A stretch of 43,612 nt of DNA from an uncultured Alteromonadaceae bacterium (GCA_938085045.1 CALKGI010000212.1:1-43612), one strand, 5' to 3'; positions 34,383 through 43,612 are shown, numbered from the stretch's first letter. Translations and numbers: made by a program. The notes: a model not told the origin generated them from the letters alone.

Positions 34383-34981
34383 CAGATTGTCACTGCTTTG
34401 TCGGCAATTGGAAAAATCTGATAATCGGCATTATTGGTAAACAAAGTATCGTGGCTGGTAATAATTAAATGGCCATCAAATGCTGTTAGATATTCAACAA
34501 TATAGTCTCGGCTATAACTGTCGAGCCCGGTGGTGGGTTCGTCGAGCAACAAACATTTGGCCGAGTGCGTTATGGCCAATATTAACGACAGTTTTTTTTG
34601 ATTACCTAACGACAGCGCTGGGGCCAGTGTCGATAAATGGCTTTTGAAATGTAAATCGTCAATTAGTGCGGTGGGCCATTGCGCCCCATAACAACTGCAA
34701 TGAAACTCTATCAATTGCTTTGCCGATAAAAATCGCGGAAAAATTATCTTGTCACTCGAAATGCCAATCAGTGGTTTAACCGCCACATCGGTTACCAACA
34801 AATCGTTAAAGGTGATCACGCCCTTATCTGGCAACTCCAACCCTGCTGCCATCATCAGCAAAGTGGTTTTTCCGCAGCCATTCTCGCCGGTTATGCAATA
34901 CTTTCCTTGTTCAAAATGATGGCTGAACCCAGCAAACACCGGGTGAGTCGCAAACTTTTTATCAATATGACTAAATTTCAT
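34382..34981 (-). CDS. ABC transporter ATP-binding protein (short form)
   Basis: A 199-residue minimal nucleotide-binding subunit. Walker A is GENGCGKTT, the signature region is LSLGNQKKLSLIL (LSLGN in place of the usual LSGGQ), Walker B is CLLLDEPTTGLD and the switch His is in IITSHDT. AAAGGG stands eight bases before the ATG. It is shorter than usual because it has no C-terminal extension, as in CcmA-like exporters. The next gene overlaps it by one base and encodes the membrane partner. Confidence 0.88.
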   Translation of the reverse strand: MKFSHIDKKFATHPVFAGFSHHFEQGKYCITGENGCGKTTLLMMAAGLELPDKGVITFNDLLVTDVAVKPLIGISSDKIIFPRFLSAKQLIEFHCSCYGAQWPTALIDDLHFKSHLSTLAPALSLGNQKKLSLILAITHSAKCLLLDEPTTGLDSYSRDYIVEYLTAFDGHLIITSHDTLFTNNADYQIFPIADKAVTI

Positions 34982-35107
34982 CTAGTGGCCCTTTATATTC
35001 CATGACGCCCGGCTCGCCAGTGTTGCGTACCACCAATGAACCCGCCATTCAACTAATTCCTATCCTTGTAAAATAAAGGCAAACGCTTGATGACGCAATA
35101 AAAAGTG

Positions 35108-35136
35108 TTAGAAAGCCAATAGAATCGCGCTATAGT
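35108..35136 (+). promoter_or_regulatory. Sigma-70-like promoter of the oxoprolinase gene
   Basis: TTAGAA at 35108-35113 and TATAGT at 35131-35136 are separated by 17 bases, the ideal spacing. The -10 box matches five of six consensus bases. The start codon is 35 bases downstream. Confidence 0.5.
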
Positions 35137-35171
35137 ATCCACAGGTTTTCATCTAACACGACACAAACATA

Positions 35172-38100
35172 ATGAGCAAAACAGGTTGGCAATTTTGGAT
35201 TGACAGGGGCGGCACATTTACCGATGTCATTGGCAAAAACCCCTCGGGTGAGCTGGCTGTATGCAAACTGTTATCCGAGAATCCATCCAACTATAAAGAT
35301 GCCGCCGTGCGGGGCATTCAAACCCTTTTAGGACTAGAAAAAGACGCTGATTTGTCTAATCAGCCAGTCGACTCGGTAAAAATGGGCACCACAGTTGCGA
35401 CCAACGCCCTGCTCGAACGCCAAGGCGAACCTACTGTACTGGTGATCACTTGTGGTTTTGCTGACGCATTACGCATTGGTTATCAAAACCGCCCCCATTT
35501 ATTCAAACTAAAAATCGAATTACCCGAGCTTTTGTATAGCCAAGTAATTGAAGTCAAAGAGCGCCTGTCGGCTCATGGCGAAGTCGTTACACCAATCGAC
35601 GAAACACACTTAACTGAACAACTCCAACAAGCATTTAATGATGGTTTGCGCAGTTGTGCCATCGTTTTTATGCACGGTTACCGCTACCACCAACACGAAA
35701 AAGCCGCCGAAAAAATTGCACGCAATATTGGTTTTACACAAGTTTCGGTATCACACCAAGTTAACCCATTAATGAAGCTCATTGGCCGAGGCGATACCAC
35801 AGTTGTCGACAGTTACCTCACCCCGGTATTGCGCCGTTATGTTAACCAATTTACCTCAAAACTCGGTGAAGACTGCCAACTGCAATTTATGCAAAGCAAC
35901 GGTGGTTTGACACAAGCCGACACTTTCAATGGTAAAGATGCCGTTTTGTCAGGCCCTGCAGGTGGCGTGGTTGCCATGGTAGAAACCGCCAAACAAGCGG
36001 GTTTTGACAAGATAATCGGCCTCGACATGGGCGGCACCAGCACCGATGTGGCGCTATTTAATGGCGAATACGAACGCACCTTCGACACCGAAGTGGCCGG
36101 CGTTCGGCTACAAGCCCCCATGATGAAAATTCACACCGTGGCCGCAGGCGGTGGTTCAAAGCTAGATTATGACGGTTTTGACAGTGGTTTAAGGTTAAGC
36201 GTTGGTCCAGAGTCTGCCGGTGCTAACCCCGGCCCTACGTGCTATCGCAATCAAGGTCCGCTCACTGTAACCGACATCAACCTATTGCTGGGTAAACTGC
36301 AAAGTGATTTTTTCCCGGCAATATTTGGCAAAGAACACAACCAAACCTTAGATAAACAGGCTGTTAGCGACAGTTTTGAAACCCTTGGTAAAACCATCAA
36401 ACAAAAGCAAAATTCTGATGCCAACCTGACCCCAGAACAGTTAGCTCAAGGTTATTTACAAATCGCGGTAGAGCATATGGCCAATGCGATAAAACACATT
36501 TCGGTTCAGCGCGGCATTGACGTAGGTTTGTACACCTTATGCTGCTTCGGCGGCGCTGGTCCACAACATGCTTGCTTGGTGGCCGATGCGCTCGGCATCA
36601 AAAAAGTGTTTCTACACCAGTTGAGCAGCGTTTTATCGGCTTATGGCATGGGCTTGGCACAAGTTCGAGTGATACGGGTGCAAAGCATCGAACTGGTATT
36701 AACGCCAGAGGTAATACCCGCGTTGAACGATGCCATATTACAGCTCGACGCCACAGTCTCTAAGGCTTTACAAGGGCAAGGTTTTTTCACTGAACAAACA
36801 TCACTGAGCAGCCAATTGCTGGTTAAATATCAAGGCACCGACACCCCACTTGCGGTTAATATCGACACTCTCGACAGCAAAAACTTGCGCGAACAGTTTG
36901 AAAGCCAGCATCAGCATTTGTATGGTTTTACCAGCGAATCAACAGCGCTGATTATCGAATCTGTACAGGTCGAAGGCATAGGCCAAGCAGACAAACCGCA
37001 GCAATCACCAACGCCGCACATCACTCATGCACAAGCTCTGAACCCCACCGACACCCGTTCGGTTTATTTCAGTGTTGACGGTAAAGAGCAGTGGCTCGAC
37101 ACCCCATTTTATCGCCGCGAACAACTTCACCCCGGCTTAGTGCTTAACGGCCCGGTCATCATAATTGAACACCAAACCACCATAGTGGTAGAGCCCAACT
37201 GGCAATTGGTGGTGACCACAGGCAATAATTTAGTATTAACCCGTAAAGAGCACGAGCTTCAAACCAACAGTAACCATCCGAACCAAAAGCTCAGCACCAC
37301 AGTTAACCCCATTCGGCTCGAACTCTTCAACAATCTGTTTATGTTCATTGCCGAGCAAATGGGGCTGGTACTTAAAAACACCGCGACTTCGGTCAACATC
37401 AAAGAACGCTTAGACTTTTCATGCGCTTTGTTCAATCACAATGGCGAACTGGTGGCCAACGCCCCCCATATGCCAGTGCATTTGGGTTCAATGGGCGAAA
37501 GCGTAATAAGCGTAGCCAAACAAAATGCCTCGACCATGCAACCGGGTGATGTTTACCTCATCAACAGCCCTTTTCATGGCGGCTCGCATTTGCCTGACCT
37601 CACCGTGGTCAGCCCTGTGTTTAACACAAACGACAAAACCGCCGACAAACAAGTGGTGTTTTATGTGGCTTCGCGCGGGCATCACGCCGACATTGGTGGC
37701 CTAACGCCTGGCTCTATGCCACCTCACAGTAAAAGCATTGAAGAAGAAGGCATAGTATTCGACAACTTCTTACTGCTACGAGACGGCCATTTCAATCAAG
37801 TCGCACTTGAAAAAATACTCACCAATCATCCTTATCCGGCGCGTAATATCCAGCAGAACATTGTTGACCTTAAAGCGCAGATTGCCGCCAATCAAAAAGG
37901 CATTAGCGAAATTGCCAAAATTCACCGTGAATATGGTGAAGACGTAGTCGCCGCCTATATGGAACACATGATTGACGCCGCCGAATTTGCGGTAAAACAA
38001 GTAATAGCCAAACTAAACTCAGGCAGTTTTGTTTGTAAAATGGACAATGGCTGCCAAATCAAAGTAACAGTCACCATTGAAGGCCCCGCTGATGACAAAA

Positions 38101-38852
38101 AGGCAACGGTTGATTTTACTGGCACATCAAATCAACAAAGCAGCAACTTCAACGCACCATTTTCGGTGTGCAAAGCCGCCGTGTTATATGTTTTTAGAAC
38201 CCTAGTAGACAAAAATATTCCGCTTAATGCCGGTTGCCTAAAACCCATCACCTTAATTGTGCCCCAAGGCAGTATGTTGAACCCGCAGCACCCAGCGGCG
38301 GTGGTGGCTGGCAATGTCGAAACCTCACAGGTGATCACCGATGCATTGTATGGTGCGCTTGGTATATCGGCGGCCTCGCAGGGTACCATGAACAACTTCA
38401 CCTTCGGCAACGACCAATATCAGTACTACGAAACCATTTGTGGTGGCACAGGCGGTGGGTTGCATGGTGATGGATGCGATGCCGTTCAAAGCCATATGAC
38501 CAACTCACGACTGACCGACCCAGAAGTGCTTGAATGGCGTTTTCCGGTGCGCCTTGATGCCTTCTCAATTCGCCCCAACTCAGCAGGCCTTGGTGATGCA
38601 AATGGCGGTAACGGCGTGATTCGAAAAATCCGTTTTAACCAACCAATGTCGGCGGCGATATTGTCGAATCATCGTCAACAAGCACCGTTTGGGCTGTTTG
38701 GTGGTAGCCCCGGCAGGCCGGGGAAAAACACCATCATCAAAGCCAATTTAGAGCAAGTAGACTTAACCAGTTGCGACCAATATTCACTAGAGGCAGGCGA
38801 CACTTTTGTCATTCAAACCCCAGGTGGTGGTGGTTTTAACAAACCCACTTAG
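35172..38852 (+). CDS. ATP-dependent 5-oxoprolinase (hydantoinase A/B fusion)
   Basis: A full-length 1226-residue enzyme. The N-terminal hydantoinase A part opens with [13 protein letters not shown] and [16 protein letters not shown], and continues with the ATP-binding [14 protein letters not shown] and [10 protein letters not shown]. From about residue 713 the hydantoinase B part follows ([38 protein letters not shown] at the end). This single-chain form is that of OPLAH, which hydrolyses 5-oxoproline to glutamate with ATP in the cytosol, recycling pyroglutamate from glutathione turnover or peptide degradation. No catalytic residue seems lost. The gene appears to be transcribed from its own promoter. 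The M28 peptidase and this enzyme could both serve peptide use, but they are 19 kb apart. Confidence 0.93.
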   Translation: MSKTGWQFWIDRGGTFTDVIGKNPSGELAVCKLLSENPSNYKDAAVRGIQTLLGLEKDADLSNQPVDSVKMGTTVATNALLERQGEPTVLVITCGFADALRIGYQNRPHLFKLKIELPELLYSQVIEVKERLSAHGEVVTPIDETHLTEQLQQAFNDGLRSCAIVFMHGYRYHQHEKAAEKIARNIGFTQVSVSHQVNPLMKLIGRGDTTVVDSYLTPVLRRYVNQFTSKLGEDCQLQFMQSNGGLTQADTFNGKDAVLSGPAGGVVAMVETAKQAGFDKIIGLDMGGTSTDVALFNGEYERTFDTEVAGVRLQAPMMKIHTVAAGGGSKLDYDGFDSGLRLSVGPESAGANPGPTCYRNQGPLTVTDINLLLGKLQSDFFPAIFGKEHNQTLDKQAVSDSFETLGKTIKQKQNSDANLTPEQLAQGYLQIAVEHMANAIKHISVQRGIDVGLYTLCCFGGAGPQHACLVADALGIKKVFLHQLSSVLSAYGMGLAQVRVIRVQSIELVLTPEVIPALNDAILQLDATVSKALQGQGFFTEQTSLSSQLLVKYQGTDTPLAVNIDTLDSKNLREQFESQHQHLYGFTSESTALIIESVQVEGIGQADKPQQSPTPHITHAQALNPTDTRSVYFSVDGKEQWLDTPFYRREQLHPGLVLNGPVIIIEHQTTIVVEPNWQLVVTTGNNLVLTRKEHELQTNSNHPNQKLSTTVNPIRLELFNNLFMFIAEQMGLVLKNTATSVNIKERLDFSCALFNHNGELVANAPHMPVHLGSMGESVISVAKQNASTMQPGDVYLINSPFHGGSHLPDLTVVSPVFNTNDKTADKQVVFYVASRGHHADIGGLTPGSMPPHSKSIEEEGIVFDNFLLLRDGHFNQVALEKILTNHPYPARNIQQNIVDLKAQIAANQKGISEIAKIHREYGEDVVAAYMEHMIDAAEFAVKQVIAKLNSGSFVCKMDNGCQIKVTVTIEGPADDKKATVDFTGTSNQQSSNFNAPFSVCKAAVLYVFRTLVDKNIPLNAGCLKPITLIVPQGSMLNPQHPAAVVAGNVETSQVITDALYGALGISAASQGTMNNFTFGNDQYQYYETICGGTGGGLHGDGCDAVQSHMTNSRLTDPEVLEWRFPVRLDAFSIRPNSAGLGDANGGNGVIRKIRFNQPMSAAILSNHRQQAPFGLFGGSPGRPGKNTIIKANLEQVDLTSCDQYSLEAGDTFVIQTPGGGGFNKPT

Positions 38853-38920
38853 GGTGGTGATTTTTGTCTGCTTTGAATGTTAAACTAATCGATATAAATT
38901 TGTGAAAGGAAGCCCTAAAA

Positions 38921-40969
38921 ATGCCATTTATTAGAGATAACGACCAGCATGTCGTGCGCCTACTAAAAAGCTATCAGCAATGTTCCGAGTCGGCTCAGGA
39001 CATGCTTCGGGTATTGGCCGTATTTACCAAACCCATCAGCCAAACTAACTTCAAACAACTGTTAGACAAGCTGGGCAATAATGCATCGTTGGGCAAGGAT
39101 TACACCAGCGCGCTCGAACAACAACTGGCTGACCAAGAACTACTAGATATCTGTGATGAAGGCATATCACTGCCACCCCACCTGCATCACACCCTCACCA
39201 GAGCTTGCATCGACAATGGCAGCCTTGATGAAATTATTGTTCAAAGCAAAGTGGTTATGCCACTAAGCTGCACCAGTCGTTGGTCTGCCGAAGGCGCTAA
39301 CGACCGGCTAAGGCAAATCCGTGACCATTTTTACCAAGGCAACTATGAGCAATGTGAAGCGCTGTTTGAGTTTTCTGATGATCCACAACACATTGATGAG
39401 GCAGACAGCTTTCCACTGGTAGTATTTTGTTTCTTCCCCTTTGAGAAAGATTTTTTTCTGTCGATAGCGCCAAATTTACAATATCAGGCTTTTGCCACCT
39501 TATTACTACACTTAAGAACCAATAACAAAGACAACACTGAAGTCGTTGAACTATTACAATCATTAGCAAATGATGGACATTGTTGCACCAACATGAAACT
39601 GTTGCTGGCAGAACAATACCTGCTCAGCGCACAAATAGATAAAGCACCACCGCTGTTGTCACAAAGTGAACCAACCCCCTACAGCCTGTCTTTACTAGGT
39701 TGGTTGGCCTTTTTGCAAGAAGATTTTATTGGCGCTATCGACTTGTTTGAACGCTGCAAAGAGGCCAAAAGCCAGCGGATACACACCAAACCCCCATATG
39801 TTGGTGGTATACCTGGTTTGTTTTACCTGTTGGCGCTGCTAAAAATAGGTTTTGAAGAGCAACCCGATTTGCTCGATACAGTCATTGAAGAAGCAATGTA
39901 TTTTGAAATCGGCAGCAATGAGTTCGAATACGTCACCGACAGCTATGACATACTCGAAAATCTCGCAGAAGTACTGCTTAACAAACTCTCAAGAGTGCCA
40001 GTGTTTGGCTCTCAAATATCTGAATTTAAACAAGATTACTATTTTCAGTTGGCCTACATATTCAATGCGCTGAGCATTGTTTACAGCGGTAAAAAACTGC
40101 CCTTGCAGTATGCGCCGAATCTGTTGAACTATTTTGAACACATGAAAAACGTCAACAGTCATTTGTTTGCCCACCTGTGTGCCAGTTTATTAGCACACAG
40201 TGACAATGGCGATGAATCATGCAACCAATACTTACAACAGTGGTCATTGCCAAGTGTCGACCTTGTTAACTTAATCAAACCCAAAGCCTTGTGGTTACAG
40301 GCAATAGACAAATTAAACGTGTTACACCAAAACGCCGAAAAGCAAGCCGCCAGCGGTGCACTTGATGAAAAGAAAACCCGCATGATATGGCTGATGTATC
40401 CCGATGAACAACCCCAGCGTATAGAACCTAGAGAACAACAACTTGATGCACAGGGCTGGGTCACAGGACGTGCCGTTTCATTAAAACAACTCAAAGAAGA
40501 CCATGAACTGATAGTCGAACTTAGCGATGAAGACCACAAGCTTTGTGAAGCCATAAAAAGCCATCACAACCAACGTTATTATGGCGCAGAGGCATCTTAC
40601 GAACTGTCGAGCTACTCAGCATTAAAAGCCTGTATTGGCCACCCCAGAATATTTTTAGCCACCGATTTGAGTACGCCACTGAACATAGTTGCCGGTGATC
40701 CCAAACTCACCCTAAGCACTAGACCTGACGGTTTCATACTACAAATGCCCGGGCTGCCAGAAGATTTAGAAGAGTACGCCTACAATCAATATCACACGCT
40801 CACAGCTGAATCTGCTCACCGCTACCGACTCGTCAGTTACACCCACAAACACCTCGAAATAGCCGACATCATCGGTTTTGACGGGCTAGAAATGCCAGCC
40901 GATGCCAAAGACCAAGTCTTAGACAGCATTAAAGCCATTGCCCCTTATCTGACTATTGAGGCTGATTAG
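38921..40969 (+). CDS. Orphan N-terminal module of a bacterial SNF2-type helicase
   Basis: A 682-residue soluble protein. Residues 1-480 are mostly helical, with TPR-like stretches (LGWLAFLQEDFIGAIDLFER). From about 485 the sequence (RMIWLMYPDEQPQRIEPREQ, GWVTGRAVSLKQL, ALKACIGHPRIFL, then MPADAKDQVLDSIKAIAPYL) follows the region that precedes the helicase core in long bacterial SNF2 proteins. It then stops at LTIEAD, exactly where such proteins continue with the ATPase domain. No helicase motif occurs in the window, so this is either a natural truncation or a stand-alone partner protein. AAAGGA before the ATG supports the start. Comparison is from memory. Confidence 0.7.
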   Translation: MPFIRDNDQHVVRLLKSYQQCSESAQDMLRVLAVFTKPISQTNFKQLLDKLGNNASLGKDYTSALEQQLADQELLDICDEGISLPPHLHHTLTRACIDNGSLDEIIVQSKVVMPLSCTSRWSAEGANDRLRQIRDHFYQGNYEQCEALFEFSDDPQHIDEADSFPLVVFCFFPFEKDFFLSIAPNLQYQAFATLLLHLRTNNKDNTEVVELLQSLANDGHCCTNMKLLLAEQYLLSAQIDKAPPLLSQSEPTPYSLSLLGWLAFLQEDFIGAIDLFERCKEAKSQRIHTKPPYVGGIPGLFYLLALLKIGFEEQPDLLDTVIEEAMYFEIGSNEFEYVTDSYDILENLAEVLLNKLSRVPVFGSQISEFKQDYYFQLAYIFNALSIVYSGKKLPLQYAPNLLNYFEHMKNVNSHLFAHLCASLLAHSDNGDESCNQYLQQWSLPSVDLVNLIKPKALWLQAIDKLNVLHQNAEKQAASGALDEKKTRMIWLMYPDEQPQRIEPREQQLDAQGWVTGRAVSLKQLKEDHELIVELSDEDHKLCEAIKSHHNQRYYGAEASYELSSYSALKACIGHPRIFLATDLSTPLNIVAGDPKLTLSTRPDGFILQMPGLPEDLEEYAYNQYHTLTAESAHRYRLVSYTHKHLEIADIIGFDGLEMPADAKDQVLDSIKAIAPYLTIEAD

Positions 40970-41343
40970 ATTAGTGAGAAAACCTAGGGTTTGGCTGACT
41001 GTCTAAAACTCAAAAAAGTTCACACAAAAACGCAGCTGTTCACGGAGGAAAAACAAAAGATAAAATTATAAAAATGGCAGAGAAGTTATCGCTAACCCAA
41101 TGTGATTGTGTATTTCTCTTTTTAGCTTTTAGTCCTTTTTTGCGTAAACCTCCATTGCTCCGCGCCTCCGTGTGAAGCGCTTGACTCTAGGCCGGAGGAA
41201 ATAAAAAACAATTAATGTGTCAACCGAATGTCTCCCCGTGCGTTTTATCTATCAGTAGCGGCATTAACGTCATCTAAAGTACGCGTTCGTTATGGGAGCA
41301 AAAATCAGATGGGGCACACTAAGACATTGTAAATACGGCATTT
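40970..41343. other. Intergenic region with an inverted-repeat element
   Basis: No gene and no remnant of a helicase domain is visible. TTCACGGAGG at 41039-41048 and CCTCCGTGTGAA at 41165-41176 are an imperfect inverted pair bounding about 140 bases, and the 3' side contains CGCGCCTCCGTG, a phrase seen in dispersed repeats of many bacteria. It resembles a miniature element or a dispersed repeat. The last 150 bases should hold the sigma-factor promoter, but no clear boxes were identified. Confidence 0.45.
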
Positions 41344-41982
41344 ATGGATCAGAATTACAGGCTAAGTACGATTGAACATAGGCCAGCTAACATCACAGTG
41401 AAGGTAGACAATGCCCCGCAAAATTTTGCACCGCCACCATTAACAATGGAGGCGTTTTTGGCTGACATCGAAAAAAAGGCTTATCATATGGCTGCATTTG
41501 CCGCAGGCTCACATGCCGATGCACTGGATTTAATTCAAGATAGCATGATAAAACTGGTCACCAACTATGCCGACAAACCTGCCGAGCAATGGAAACCCCT
41601 GTTTTACAAAATCTTAAGAAATCGCATCACCGACTGGCATCGTCACCAAAAGGTCAAAAACCTGCTGTTTTTTTGGAAAAGCCCACAAAGCGAAGATGAA
41701 GACGACGAATGGCCACCAGCGATGAACGCTGAGCAAAACCCAGACACACCCGAAGCTGAGCTAAAAAGAGCCCAGCAACAAACAGCAGCACTTGAACATT
41801 TAAAAACGCTGTCAGACAAACAACAGCAGTGCTTCTTACTGCGCAGTTGGGAAGGTATGTCAACTGCACAAACTGCGGATATAATGGGCTGCTCACAAGG
41901 CAGCGTAAAAACCCATTACTCCCGCGCCGTAACAAAAATGAGGACCCTTATGGAGGCCGATGACCATGAAATCACCTTCTGA
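41344..41982 (+). CDS. RNA polymerase ECF-type sigma factor
   Basis: A 212-residue sigma-70-family factor. Region 2 reads ADALDLIQDSMIKLVTNYAD and WKPLFYKILRNRITDWHRHQ. Region 4 reads LKTLSDKQQQCFLLRSWEGM and CSQGSVKTHYSRAVTKM. Regions 1.2-3 are absent, so it is ECF-like. The linker is acidic. A second possible start is the ATG at 41446 (MEAFLADIEKKAYHM), where related proteins usually begin, so the first 34 residues may not be translated. The next gene starts 23 bases before this stop. The factor probably directs its own operon and a small envelope regulon. Confidence 0.88.
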   Translation: MDQNYRLSTIEHRPANITVKVDNAPQNFAPPPLTMEAFLADIEKKAYHMAAFAAGSHADALDLIQDSMIKLVTNYADKPAEQWKPLFYKILRNRITDWHRHQKVKNLLFFWKSPQSEDEDDEWPPAMNAEQNPDTPEAELKRAQQQTAALEHLKTLSDKQQQCFLLRSWEGMSTAQTADIMGCSQGSVKTHYSRAVTKMRTLMEADDHEITF

Positions 41983-42367
41983 GCAACAATCAGACAATCA
42001 GACAAGCGTTGAACAAGCGGTAAATGCCGCATTAGACCAATCGGTCAACAACCTGTCAGACAAGGCAGTGGGTGATATTTTTCAAGCCCGCCATGCCGCC
42101 CTGAATGCGCTGCACGCTGGAAACGTAAAACAAGGTTTCAGTGCGCAGTTGATGCAAATGGTGATGCAACCTTTTCCCCGGGTTGCATTACCAGTTGCCG
42201 CAGCACTGCTAATTGCTGTAACGTTGAACGTTGAGACTTCCGACCCCGTGCCAGCCATACCGCTGGCGTTGGTGACAGAAGACGTACCCACAGAAGATTT
42301 AGCGTTGTTAGAGGATTTGGAATTTGTTACTTGGCTGGCCCAAAACGAACAGGATGTGTTGTTGTAG
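41960..42367 (+). CDS. DUF3619-like membrane protein, putative anti-sigma partner
   Basis: A 135-residue protein with a soluble N-terminal half (QSVNNLSDKAVGDIFQARHA), one membrane helix (VALPVAAALLIAVTLNV) and a short periplasmic acidic tail ending DLEFVTWLAQNEQD. This layout and the position directly after an ECF-type sigma gene fit DUF3619 proteins, which are candidate anti-sigma factors: the cytoplasmic half would hold the sigma factor and the tail would sense the periplasm. The gene overlaps the sigma gene by 23 bases, so translation is coupled. The anti-sigma role is inferred from context. Confidence 0.75.
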   Translation: MTMKSPSEQQSDNQTSVEQAVNAALDQSVNNLSDKAVGDIFQARHAALNALHAGNVKQGFSAQLMQMVMQPFPRVALPVAAALLIAVTLNVETSDPVPAIPLALVTEDVPTEDLALLEDLEFVTWLAQNEQDVLL

Positions 42368-42605
42368 CGTGGTGTTATTCACAAGTTTTGTGACACCACT
42401 GCACGGCGCACCAAACGAAGAGCCAATGCCCGACATGGCATTACTCGAATATTTAGCCGAACTGGTAGAAGTCGACGGCGAACTAGTTGGGCCGATGGAC
42501 ATGGCAAAGAAATTGGATAAAGACAAAAATGAAAACAACGATGAGCAAAAAAAGCCTGCTCAAAAAGATAAAATCATCAAACGGGAGGATAAAGAACATG
42601 ACTAA
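42354..42605 (+). CDS. Small exported acidic/charged protein of the sigma operon
   Basis: From the ATG at 42354 an 83-residue protein has an N-terminal signal-like segment (MCCCSVVLFTSFVTPLHGA), then an acidic stretch (MALLEYLAELVEVDGELVGP) and a Lys/Asp/Glu-rich tail. The ATG overlaps the previous gene by 14 bases. A GTG at 42369 or a TTG at 42324 are other possible starts. The conserved part, LEYLAELVEVDGELV, resembles the short periplasmic protein that sits third in similar sigma operons. Its role is unknown; it may help sense or damp the envelope signal. Confidence 0.6.
   Translation: MCCCSVVLFTSFVTPLHGAPNEEPMPDMALLEYLAELVEVDGELVGPMDMAKKLDKDKNENNDEQKKPAQKDKIIKREDKEHD
42583..42588 (+). 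promoter_or_regulatory. Ribosome binding site deciding the start at 42598
   Basis: GGGAGG, nine bases before the ATG at 42598. It selects that start over in-frame ATGs up to 111 bases earlier and lies within the preceding gene. Confidence 0.7.
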
Positions 42606-43086
42606 AATCGCAATCATCGCTTTATTTTGCCTGATGCAGATACCCAGTGCCCTAGCCCTAGACTGGAATGATCTGAACAAAAGTGAAAAAACGGTATTAC
42701 AGCAATTTTCTGGCAAATGGTCTGGCATGAGCGAAGCCAAGCAAGAAAAACTGCGCCTAGGTGCCAGCCGCTGGATAGCCATGGACGAAGGCAAACGTAA
42801 TGCCATGGTGAAAAAATTCGAAAAATGGCAGCAAATGAAGCCGCAAAAACGCAACGAATTGAAACAGCAATTCAAACGCTTCAAACAAATGCCCAACGGC
42901 CAACAGCAAAAACTGCGTGATACTCACGGCAAGTTCAAACAACTGCCTCAAGACAAACAGCGCCAATTAATGGACAAGTTCAATAAGGCCAACCGTAAAA
43001 AAATAGATAAAAAAGCTCAGGATAAAGCGAAGAAAGCACAAGACAAGGCGCAAAAAGCGGCGCAGAAGAAACGGGGAAAACGGTAA
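42598..43086 (+). CDS. DUF3106 periplasmic protein
   Basis: A 162-residue exported protein with signal peptide MTKIAIIALFCLMQIPSALA. The mature part is a run of amphipathic helices with a repeated pattern (LRLGASRWIAMDEGKRNAMV, FEKWQQMKPQKRNELKQQFK, FKQLPQDKQRQLM) typical of DUF3106. The C-terminal 35 residues are a nearly uniform Lys/Ala/Gln helix (KKAQDKAKKAQDKAQKAAQK), very basic. The start is fixed by GGGAGG upstream and overlaps the previous gene by eight bases. As last gene of the sigma operon, it is probably the periplasmic effector or sensor, similar in shape to CpxP/Spy-like helical proteins, though that comparison is only structural. Confidence 0.85.
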   Translation: MTKIAIIALFCLMQIPSALALDWNDLNKSEKTVLQQFSGKWSGMSEAKQEKLRLGASRWIAMDEGKRNAMVKKFEKWQQMKPQKRNELKQQFKRFKQMPNGQQQKLRDTHGKFKQLPQDKQRQLMDKFNKANRKKIDKKAQDKAKKAQDKAQKAAQKKRGKR

Positions 43087-43090
43087 AAAC

Positions 43091-43120
43091 TTGGCCTGAA
43101 GGTAACGAACTTCAGGCCAA
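43091..43120. terminator. Bidirectional terminator hairpin
   Basis: TTGGCCTGAAG and CTTCAGGCCAA form an 11-base-pair stem with an eight-base loop. It lies between the sigma operon stop (43086) and the convergent gene stop (43131). On the minus strand it is followed by GTTTTT, so it suits the incoming outer-membrane gene best. Confidence 0.85.
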
Positions 43121-43130
43121 AAGCATCAAC

Positions 43131-43612
43131 CTAAAAGAAATACCCCAAGCTCACAGACCAAACGGCATCATTCTCATCGGTGCCAATATCAACACCGTAA
43201 TCAAAATCAACTGACACAGACTCGGTTAAATCATAAGAAACATAAACCGACACCTGACCATAACTGTCATCGCCCGAGACACTGTTAAGCCCAGTATTAT
43301 TCCCTGCCCGATTGAAATTATTGCCACCAGCACCGCCGCCAGGGGCGTTATTACCACCCTGATTAGGTCGATTTGTCGGAATATTGCGAGCATTACTCGA
43401 CACCAACACAGAGTCACCTCGAAGCATATGGTTCCACGACAAAATACCGCCAACAAGCACGCCAGTGTCTTCGGTTACTGACCAAAAACGGGCTACCGAA
43501 AAACTGGTGCTGATACTTGTGGAGTCACCACTATTTACCTCAGAGACCAAATCATTTTGAGGTGGTGGCGGATCATCAGCTGGAGGCGGTGGGGGTGGAT
43601 TAGCGCCACCAC
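43131..43612 (-). CDS. Outer-membrane beta-barrel protein (5' partial)
   Basis: The frame is open to the window edge, so only the last 159 residues are visible. A proline-rich stretch (NPPPPPPADDPPPPQND) leads to strands with alternating pattern (SISTSFSVARFWSVTEDTGV) and a Gly/Asn-rich loop (around PNQGGNNAPGGGAGG). The last strands end in SVSLGYFF, the terminal Phe signature of outer-membrane barrels. It may be a porin-like or transient surface protein; the family is not recognised. The start and signal peptide lie outside the window. The proline linker and the Gly/Asn loop suggest a surface-exposed, fast-evolving segment. Confidence 0.7.
   Translation of the reverse strand, partial: GGANPPPPPPADDPPPPQNDLVSEVNSGDSTSISTSFSVARFWSVTEDTGVLVGGILSWNHMLRGDSVLVSSNARNIPTNRPNQGGNNAPGGGAGGNNFNRAGNNTGLNSVSGDDSYGQVSVYVSYDLTESVSVDFDYGVDIGTDENDAVWSVSLGYFF

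Noticed and set aside
1-43612. CRISPR arrays, tRNA or rRNA genes, and intact insertion sequences
   Set aside because: No regularly spaced repeats, no recognisable structured RNA gene and no transposase frame were seen in the window.

Overview
This looks like chromosomal DNA of a marine gammaproteobacterium, most likely an Alteromonadales member. That is inferred from the AT-leaning base composition and the gene families present: a PA3496-like small envelope protein, a DUF5916 outer-membrane protein, an ECF sigma/DUF3619/DUF3106 operon and an MFS-PlsC fusion. No rRNA or tRNA gene and no CRISPR array was seen, and no intact insertion sequence. Both window ends cut genes.

Region by region. 1-1365 is the 3' part of an MFS transporter fused to an acyltransferase, followed by a small secreted unknown. 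1956-10337 holds two tandem paralogous giant hybrid two-component proteins (periplasmic propeller, histidine kinase, receiver, AraC DNA-binding domain). 10534-14326 is a patchy stretch with an unknown anchored protein behind a decayed gene, a protein carrying a phosphoribosyltransferase-like motif, and gene-poor DNA. 14327-17467 has a secreted M28 peptidase, an AHL-lactonase-like lipoprotein and an unknown. 17678-21589 is an ABC export pair divergent from a NarL-type kinase/regulator pair, sharing an operator-like inverted repeat. 21599-23673 carries small membrane and secreted unknowns around a Fur-box promoter. 23895-29110 is an OmpR-type two-component pair divergent from a DUF5916 outer-membrane protein.

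29170-32939 is the most accessory-like part. It contains a Phd/VapC toxin-antitoxin pair, a gene frameshifted by an 11-bp tandem duplication, coding remnants, a RelE-type toxin facing an XRE antitoxin tail to tail, a cluster of three hairpins, and a secreted amidase-like protein that has lost the expected catalytic cysteine. 33261-34981 is a second ABC pair, 35172-38852 a full-length 5-oxoprolinase, and 38921-40969 a protein that ends where the helicase domain of bacterial SNF2 proteins would be expected to begin. 41344-43086 is a tightly overlapping ECF sigma operon, and 43131 to the end is the 3' part of an outer-membrane barrel gene.

Signalling and envelope functions dominate: four histidine kinases, three of which sit beside or are fused to their likely output. 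The most useful leads are the 11-bp frameshift, the convergent toxin/antitoxin pair with its 26-bp palindrome, the helicase-less SNF2-type protein, the cysteine-less amidase, the phosphoribosyltransferase-like orphan and the Fur-controlled small-protein locus. Functions are assigned from recalled family motifs; no database search was possible.
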